NCBI GenBank assembly: GCA_964618215.1
Contig: CAZTZE010000008.1
Span: 37,636-101,635, forward strand
Length of the DNA: 64,000 nt
Reading direction: 5' to 3'
Source: CG2-30-58-95 sp964618215
Lineage (GTDB): Bacteria > Chloroflexota > Anaerolineae > Anaerolineales > Villigracilaceae
The notes under the pieces were generated by a model. That model was given only the letters and a program-made list of their open reading frames with translations. It had not been told where the DNA came from and made no database searches. Shown here piece after piece: positions 59,414 to 64,000 of the stretch; positions within the stretch are counted from its first letter, which is position 1; every line of letters starts with the position of its first letter. Position numbers and translations under genes: made by a program.

Positions 59414-60733
59414 CTACTTCTTCCCAAACTTCCCCTTCAAAATATCCTCCAGCGTCGGCTGGCCGATCTCTTGCAATTCATAGCGCACGCGCTGTGAGGG
59501 CTTGTTGATCTTGATCACCCGCGTCAGGTCAATCGGCGTGCCGATGATGACCAGGTCCACGTCGGAGGCGTTGATCGTGGCTTCCAGGTCTCGCGTTTGC
59601 GCTTCGCCATAGCCCATCGCCGGCAGGATCGGCCCGGTCTTGGGATACTTCTCATAAGTGGCTTTGATGGAATTGACCGCGAACGGGCGTGGGTCCACGA
59701 TCTCGGCCGCGCCGAAGCGTTTGGCGGCGACATAACCCGCGCCGTAGGCCATTTCGCCGTGGGTCAGCGTCGGGCCGTCTTCGATGACCAGCACGCGCTT
59801 GCCCTGGATGGAGGCGGGATCATCCACGAACAGCGGGGAGGCGGCTTCGATAACCGTCGCCTTCGGGTTGAGCATGCGCAGGGTCTCGCGTACTTTGATG
59901 ACGTTATCGGCGTTGGCCGTGTCCACTTTGTTGATCACGATCACATCCGCGTCGCGGGAGTTGACTTCGCCGGGGTGGTAGCTGCTCTCGTGCCCGGGGC
60001 GGTGCGGGTCGGCGACGACGATCTTCAGGTCCGAGACGTAGAACGAGAAGTCGTTGTTGCCGCCGTCCCACAAAACGATGTCCACTTCCTTCTCGGCGGC
60101 GCGCAGGATCTTCTCGTAGTCCACGCCCGCATAGACGATGACGCCGTTGTCAATGTGCGGTTCGTATTCCTCGCGCTCCTCGATGGTGCACTCGTGCTTG
60201 TCGAGGTCGGCGTAGGTGGCGTAGCGCTGGACTTCCTGTTTGACCAAATCGCCGTAAGGCATCGGGTGACGGATGGCCGCGACCTTGTAGCCCATCTCGC
60301 GCAGGATAAGAGAGACGCGGCGGGTCGTCTGACTTTTGCCGGATCCGGTGCGAACGGCGCAGACCGAGACGACCGGCTTGCTGGACTTGATCTGGGTGGA
60401 CTTCAACCCCATCAGGCGGAAATCGGCCCCGGCGGCCAGCACCATCGAAGCCCTGTGCATGACGTATTCATGCGGCACGTCCGAGTAGGCAAAGATGACT
60501 TGATCAACTTTCAGTTCTTTGATCAGCCTGGGCAGTTCGTCCTCGATAAAAATCGGGATGCCTTTCGGGTAGAGTTTGCCGGCCAGTTGCGCGGGATAGG
60601 TGCGGCCGGCGATATCCGGGATCTGCGTCGCGGTGAACGCCACCACTTCGTAATCCGCGTTATCGCGGAAGAAAACGTTGAAGTTGTGGAAGTCGCGCCC
60701 GGCGGCGCCCATGATGAGGGTACGGATTGGCAT
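59414..60733 (-). CDS. Cyclic 2,3-diphosphoglycerate synthetase-like P-loop protein
   Basis: 439 aa, AAGGAG before the ATG. N-terminal Rossmann part (LIMGAAGRDFHNFNVFFRDN), P-loop RTGSGKSQTTRR near residue 127, LWDGGNNDFSFYVSDLKIVV near 220, and VINKVDTANADNVIKVRETL. This matches the cPGS family known from methanogens and found in many bacteria, where the product is not proved; in bacteria a GTPase or metal/ligand role is also possible. Its 3' end is duplicated at 58953-59067. Confidence 0.85.
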   Translation of the reverse strand: MPIRTLIMGAAGRDFHNFNVFFRDNADYEVVAFTATQIPDIAGRTYPAQLAGKLYPKGIPIFIEDELPRLIKELKVDQVIFAYSDVPHEYVMHRASMVLAAGADFRLMGLKSTQIKSSKPVVSVCAVRTGSGKSQTTRRVSLILREMGYKVAAIRHPMPYGDLVKQEVQRYATYADLDKHECTIEEREEYEPHIDNGVIVYAGVDYEKILRAAEKEVDIVLWDGGNNDFSFYVSDLKIVVADPHRPGHESSYHPGEVNSRDADVIVINKVDTANADNVIKVRETLRMLNPKATVIEAASPLFVDDPASIQGKRVLVIEDGPTLTHGEMAYGAGYVAAKRFGAAEIVDPRPFAVNSIKATYEKYPKTGPILPAMGYGEAQTRDLEATINASDVDLVIIGTPIDLTRVIKINKPSQRVRYELQEIGQPTLEDILKGKFGKK

Positions 60734-60744
60734 AGGTTCTCCTT

Positions 60745-60845
60745 GATTAGTAGAATTCGGGATTAGTGAACAGAGAGTAGAGAACAGAGAATAGTAGTGC
60801 GAGGCAAGAACTATTCTCTATTCTCTCTTTGTCTGCTCTCTATCC
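60745..60845. repeat. AGAGAGT/AGAGAAC array with inverted arm
   Basis: GAACAGAGAGTAGAGAACAG-type units (60765-60795) followed by the inverse ACTATTCTCTATTCTCTCTTTGTCTGCTCTC (given in two parts: ACTATTCTCTATTCTCTC, then TTTGTCTGCTCTC). The halves can pair into a hairpin between argS and the cDPGS-like gene. Confidence 0.75.
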
Positions 60846-60847
60846 CG

Positions 60848-62719
60848 TCACATCACATCCGGGGCTGTGATGCCTAAAAGCCACAAGGCATTCGCGAGAG
60901 TCTGCTTGGCCGCGGCCACCAGCCGCAGGCGGGCATTCTTCACGTCTTCGGAGCCGGCCTGTAGCACGGGGACCGCGTGATAAAAACTATGGAACTCATT
61001 CGCCAGATCGAAGGCGTAATTGGCGATGACCAGCGGACGATACTCGTTGGCCGCTTGCTCGACCGCCGCTGGAAAACGTGAAATCAAATCAATCAATTGC
61101 ACTTCGTGAGTTGTCAGCTCATAGTCGAACGGCACGGGTCGAAGAGCCTGCCCTGAGCTTGTCGAAGGGTCAAACGCGCCCGACTTTTGACGTTCGACGT
61201 TGGACTTGCGCAGGATGCTCGCCGCCCGCACATAGGCGTTCTGAATATACGGACCGGTGTGACCTTCGAAGTTGAGCGCCTCGTCAATGTTGAAGACGAT
61301 GTCCTTGTTATTATCCACCGAAAGCAGGGCGTATTTCAGCGCGCCAAGACCGATCTGCTGCGCAATAATCCGCCGCTCAGACTCGGGCATCTCCGGCGTA
61401 CGTTCACCCATGGCTGCCAGAGCGCGCTGTTCGGCCTCCTCGGCCACGTCTTTGAACAGCACCACCCGCCCGCGCCGCGCTGACATCGCTCCCTCCGGCA
61501 GGCTGACAAATCCGTAGCCGAGGTGAAAACACTTCTCCGCCTGCTTGAAGCCCCACAATTTCAGAATTGCGAAGGCTTGCTGCAAGTGCATGCTCTGGCG
61601 CACGTCAACGACATAAATTGAACGATCCACGTGATATTGCTCAAACTTGACCCTGGCAAGCGCCAGATCTTTAGTCAGGTATAGGGTTGTCCCGTCCGAG
61701 CGTAGCAGGACATTGGTGCGATACTTTTCCTTCGTCAGGCCCAGTTTTTCGTCAATCTTGACGATCACCGCCCCGCCCTGCGGGCGCTCATCGTCGGCGA
61801 TACCGCGCGAAATAAGCTCTTCCACAATCGCCTTGGATGGCCCGTCCACATCGCTCTCGAAGAACCAGACATCAATGTTGATGTCGAGGATGCGCAAGAT
61901 ATCGCGCAGTTCTTCCAAACTCCACTCGCGGGTTTCAAGCCACAAATTCCGCACCTCGGGATCTCCCGCATCCCATTTTCGATATATTTCACGTCTCTCA
62001 GCCTCGCGGGCTTCGCGCTGTACTTTCTCCTCAGGCGTCTCGTTCTCTTTCGCCTCCAGCAGTTTGATCGCTTCGACGTAAATCTTAGCCAGCCACTGCC
62101 CGCGTTCGTGGATGCCCTGCGGCTCCTGGTCTTTGTAAAACTTGTCGTAGGCCCACAGAACGGTGATAACGCCCAATCCCATGTCGCCAGGGTACGAAGC
62201 CCGGATGGTATCGAAACCGGCAAACTGCACGATGCGCGCCAGCGTCTCGCCCAGGATGGCGTTGCGGGCGTGGCCGATGTGGAACGAGTGGTGCGTGTTC
62301 GGTTGGGCGTACTCGACCATGACGCGCTCGCCCTTGGCTGGTCCGGTCCCGAAGCGGTGGCCGTCTTCCAGCACCGTATCCGTCACGCGGCGGGCATATT
62401 CGGCTGTTTCAAAGTAAAGATTGAGGTAACCCTTGACGGCCTCCACGCGGCGGATGCCGGGCGCGCCACTGAGCGGATCCTTCACTGCGCTCAGAACAGC
62501 GCCCCTGGCCTGCTCGGCGATCTCTTGGGCGCGCTGCGGCACCGCGACATTTTTCCCTGTCCGCGCCTCATTGGCCGCCGTCTGGAAAAAAGAGGTCGAG
62601 AAACCCCACTCCCCGCTGAATGGGATTGGAACCCATTTTAGCTCGCTAAGTGGGATCTCGTTTTGCGCACAATAAGTGCGGATTTTTGCTTCGACGGCTT
62701 GCCGCTCTTTATCAAACAT
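60848..62719 (-). CDS. argS: Arginyl-tRNA synthetase
   Basis: 623 aa. N-terminal Arg_tRNA_synt_N domain; HIGH motif as HIGHARNA near residue 147; MSARRG near 415 in the KMSKS place; DALR anticodon domain from about 505, ending LWLLGITAPDVM. AGGAG before the ATG. An insert of about 20 residues (VERQKSGAFDPSTSSGQALR) precedes the anticodon domain and is repeat-derived. Confidence 0.96.
   Translation of the reverse strand: MFDKERQAVEAKIRTYCAQNEIPLSELKWVPIPFSGEWGFSTSFFQTAANEARTGKNVAVPQRAQEIAEQARGAVLSAVKDPLSGAPGIRRVEAVKGYLNLYFETAEYARRVTDTVLEDGHRFGTGPAKGERVMVEYAQPNTHHSFHIGHARNAILGETLARIVQFAGFDTIRASYPGDMGLGVITVLWAYDKFYKDQEPQGIHERGQWLAKIYVEAIKLLEAKENETPEEKVQREAREAERREIYRKWDAGDPEVRNLWLETREWSLEELRDILRILDINIDVWFFESDVDGPSKAIVEELISRGIADDERPQGGAVIVKIDEKLGLTKEKYRTNVLLRSDGTTLYLTKDLALARVKFEQYHVDRSIYVVDVRQSMHLQQAFAILKLWGFKQAEKCFHLGYGFVSLPEGAMSARRGRVVLFKDVAEEAEQRALAAMGERTPEMPESERRIIAQQIGLGALKYALLSVDNNKDIVFNIDEALNFEGHTGPYIQNAYVRAASILRKSNVERQKSGAFDPSTSSGQALRPVPFDYELTTHEVQLIDLISRFPAAVEQAANEYRPLVIANYAFDLANEFHSFYHAVPVLQAGSEDVKNARLRLVAAAKQTLANALWLLGITAPDVM
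61135..61208. repeat. DPSTSSGQA repeat inside argS
   Basis: Minus strand: GACCCTTCGACAAGCTCAGG (imperfect palindrome) next to GTCCAACGTCGAACGTC-type heptamers. Translated in frame as NVERQKSGAFDPSTSSGQAL. The DPSTSSGQA peptide is familiar from many unrelated proteins as the mark of this dispersed element. Confidence 0.88.
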
Positions 62720-62760
62720 CTTTCTCCTGACAGCGTTGGAACATGCTGGGTAATTTCTCG

Positions 62761-62788
62761 ATTATGGTAGCCAGTAGGCTACCATAAT
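62761..62788. repeat. ATTATGGTAGCC palindrome
   Basis: Perfect 12-base arms ATTATGGTAGCC (62761-62772) and GGCTACCATAAT (62777-62788) with loop AGTA. A relative lies at 16539-16560. Located between rpsT and argS. Confidence 0.7.
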
Positions 62789-62853
62789 TCGGGGGAGCTG
62801 TGGGGAGTTGCAGGCGGGGATTATAACATGGGGTAAAGTTCAGATACGCGCAA

Positions 62854-62879
62854 AAGCGGGAGCTTACTCACTCCCGCTT
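62854..62879 (-). terminator. Terminator of rpsT
   Basis: AAGCGGGAG / CTCCCGCTT with an 8-base loop; on the minus strand followed by TTGCG. 25 bases past the stop. Confidence 0.8.
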
Positions 62880-62903
62880 CCAAAGCAATGATTAAGCGAA
62901 GGA

Positions 62904-63278
62904 CTATGCCTCGGCTGTCTTTCTGGTCGTCTTTCTCGCCGGTTTCCTTGCCCCCGCAGTATGGGGGTTGACCGGTTCAGCTTCCACCGCTGGGGCTGCT
63001 TCTTGAGCCATTGTTGGCCCCAGCGCCACCAGGCGCTTCATCAGGCGGGACTTGCGTCGCGCCGCATTATTCTTATGAATGACACCCTTTTGAGCGGCCT
63101 TATCCAACATGCTGACCGCTACCAGCACAGCGGCTTTAGATAACTCGGCATTGCCGGTTTCATAGGTTGTACGGGCTTTCTTGATCGCAGTGCGAGCCGC
63201 GCCGCGGTAGACGCGGTTTTTTATGCGCCGTTTTTCATTCTGACGGTTACGTTTGATTTGAGATTTAATGTTTGCCAA
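62904..63278 (-). CDS. rpsT: Ribosomal protein S20 with C-terminal extension
   Basis: 124 aa from a TTG at 63278, with GGAGGAAGG upstream; the longer start would read through that site. The S20 core is ANIKSQIKRNRQNEKRRIKN to about residue 88 (RRKSRLMKRLVAL). S20 is usually near 87 aa; here about 35 more residues follow, rich in Ala, Pro, Lys and Thr (AQEAAPAVEAEPVNPHTAGA, RKPARKTTRKTAEA). Binds 16S rRNA early in 30S assembly. Confidence 0.94.
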   Translation of the reverse strand: MANIKSQIKRNRQNEKRRIKNRVYRGAARTAIKKARTTYETGNAELSKAAVLVAVSMLDKAAQKGVIHKNNAARRKSRLMKRLVALGPTMAQEAAPAVEAEPVNPHTAGARKPARKTTRKTAEA

Positions 63279-63293
63279 ATTACCTTCCTCCAA

Positions 63294-63414
63294 ATTATCA
63301 TTCCAATTACACGGGGCGTTATTTTACATGAGGCTATGGAAACTGTCCAGGCTGGCAGCCCGCCAGTTTCCAGTTGAGCGCGCTAGTCGAACAATGAGGT
63401 AACATGTAAATCGG
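63294..63414. other. Intergenic region between rubrerythrin and rpsT
   Basis: No gene. A hairpin GGAAACTG (63338-63345)/CAGTTTCC (63364-63371) with inner CTGG/CCAG may end the rubrerythrin transcript; no U-tract. The rpsT promoter should be here, but I cannot place it firmly. Confidence 0.4.
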
Positions 63415-63918
63415 CTACTCGATCCGCTCGAACTTTTCGCCTGGCAGGTTGCACACCGGACAGTTCCCTTCCATCCGCCCTTCATGGGTATAACCGCAGA
63501 TCGGGCAGACGTAGTATTCCACTTCTGGAGCATCCTTGCCCATGCCCAGGGTTTCTGCCACTTTGCGGTAGAGCGCCTCGTGGATCTTTTCAACTTCCAA
63601 CGCCCAGCGAAACGACCGGGTGGCTCGTTTGTCACCTTCAGCCTCAGCAGTGGCCAGCATGGGCGGGTACATGGACACCACTTCGTAATTCTCACCGGCG
63701 ATGGCCGCTTGCAAGTTCTCCGCCGTGGACTTGACGCCGTCCATGGCCTTCAGGTGGTTGTGGGCATGAACTGTCTCTGCCGCGGCCACCGCGCGGAATA
63801 GTTTGGCAATTTGAGGAAAGCCTTCTTCTTTAGCTTTCCTGGCAAAGGCCAGGTACTTGCGGTTGGCCTGCGATTCGCCCGCAAAAGCGGCTTTTAGATC
63901 ATCAATGGTTTTGGACAT
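63415..63918 (-). CDS. Rubrerythrin
   Basis: 167 aa. A four-helix ferritin-like domain with Glu ligands (FAGESQANRKYLAFARKAKE, ETVHAHNHLKAM, EKIHEALYRKV) holds the di-iron site; a C-terminal rubredoxin-like domain has CPICGYTHEG and CPVCNLPG. Reduces hydrogen peroxide in anaerobes or microaerophiles. AAAGGAG before the ATG. Confidence 0.95.
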   Translation of the reverse strand: MSKTIDDLKAAFAGESQANRKYLAFARKAKEEGFPQIAKLFRAVAAAETVHAHNHLKAMDGVKSTAENLQAAIAGENYEVVSMYPPMLATAEAEGDKRATRSFRWALEVEKIHEALYRKVAETLGMGKDAPEVEYYVCPICGYTHEGRMEGNCPVCNLPGEKFERIE

Positions 63919-63937
63919 GCTTCGCTCCTTTCATAGC

Positions 63938-63982
63938 GCGGCCTTCAGCCGCAACCGAAGTAAGTCGGATTGGCAATCCGAC
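63938..63982. repeat. Tandem palindromes of the CCGCAACC family
   Basis: GCGGC-cttca-GCCGC (63938-63952), AACCGAAGTAA, then GTCGGATT-ggc-AATCCGAC (63964-63982). Same layout as 4905-4945. Nothing else is seen from here to the window end. Confidence 0.7.
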
Positions 63983-64000
63983 CATAGGTATCAACGTAAA

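Noticed and set aside
1..64000. tRNA, rRNA and riboswitches
   Set aside because: I found no convincing cloverleaf, rRNA stretch or known aptamer by eye; small RNAs cannot be excluded without a covariance search.

Overview
The window looks like a chromosomal contig from a Chloroflexota bacterium, most likely Anaerolineae-like (inference). Reasons: an ECF sigma factor paired with a DUF5667 protein, lipoproteins with an LxAC lipobox followed by Pro/Thr-rich linkers, an Agl23-type membrane glycosyltransferase, a cyclic 2,3-diphosphoglycerate synthetase-like P-loop protein, a dcw cluster on one strand without murE, and very many short palindromic or heptameric repeats. Most of the DNA is GC-rich with tightly packed, translationally coupled genes. 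About 19.3-28.7 kb and parts of 54.2-57.2 kb are visibly AT-richer. I saw no rRNA, tRNA, CRISPR array, integrase or transposase.

Layout. 0-4.2 kb (minus): a MacA/MacB-like export operon (membrane fusion protein, ATPase, permease) ending in a lipoprotein. 4.4-6.7 kb: a secreted DUF5666 protein diverges from an ECF sigma factor with a DUF5667 membrane protein. 6.7-16.0 kb (minus): one long operon with a Liv-type ABC importer (livG, acyl-CoA synthetase, livH, livM, livK, livF), an alpha/beta hydrolase and a PaaK-like CoA ligase. This looks like uptake and CoA activation of a carboxylic acid (aromatic or fatty). 16.1-17.3 kb: cold-shock protein and PlsC-like acyltransferase. 17.3-28.5 kb (minus): an alpha-galactoside region with a YesM/YesN-type two-component system, a sugar ABC importer, a cupin, a GH36 alpha-galactosidase, galT and a broken galK. 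It ends at a stray copy of the comM 3' end. 29-33 kb: comM, in one open frame with an upstream Agl23-like membrane glycosyltransferase, then an rRNA methyltransferase.

34.2-51.9 kb (plus) is the cell-wall and division cluster: MraZ boxes, mraZ, rsmH, ftsL-like, ftsI, murF, mraY, murD, ftsW, murG, a CvpA-like gene, murC, a 63-codon ORF, murB, ddl, ftsQ, ftsA, ftsZ. Many genes overlap by 4-22 bases (ftsW and murG by 65). After it come a VapBC-type toxin-antitoxin pair, obgE, a type IIG-like restriction-modification gene with an unknown companion and a RhuM gene, a small ORF with a strong extended -10 box, the cDPGS-like gene, argS, rpsT and rubrerythrin.

Two patterns cut across the annotation. 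First, in three places (comM, the R-M gene, the cDPGS-like gene) a diverged copy of the gene's own 3' end lies downstream in the same orientation, with cargo between the two copies. Second, short repeats (7-8-base arrays and several palindrome families) sit between genes and also in frame inside genes, including the housekeeping genes murC, murD, murG, rsmH and argS. In comM the stray 3' copy lacks the insertion, giving a before-and-after comparison. These two patterns are the most promising leads here.
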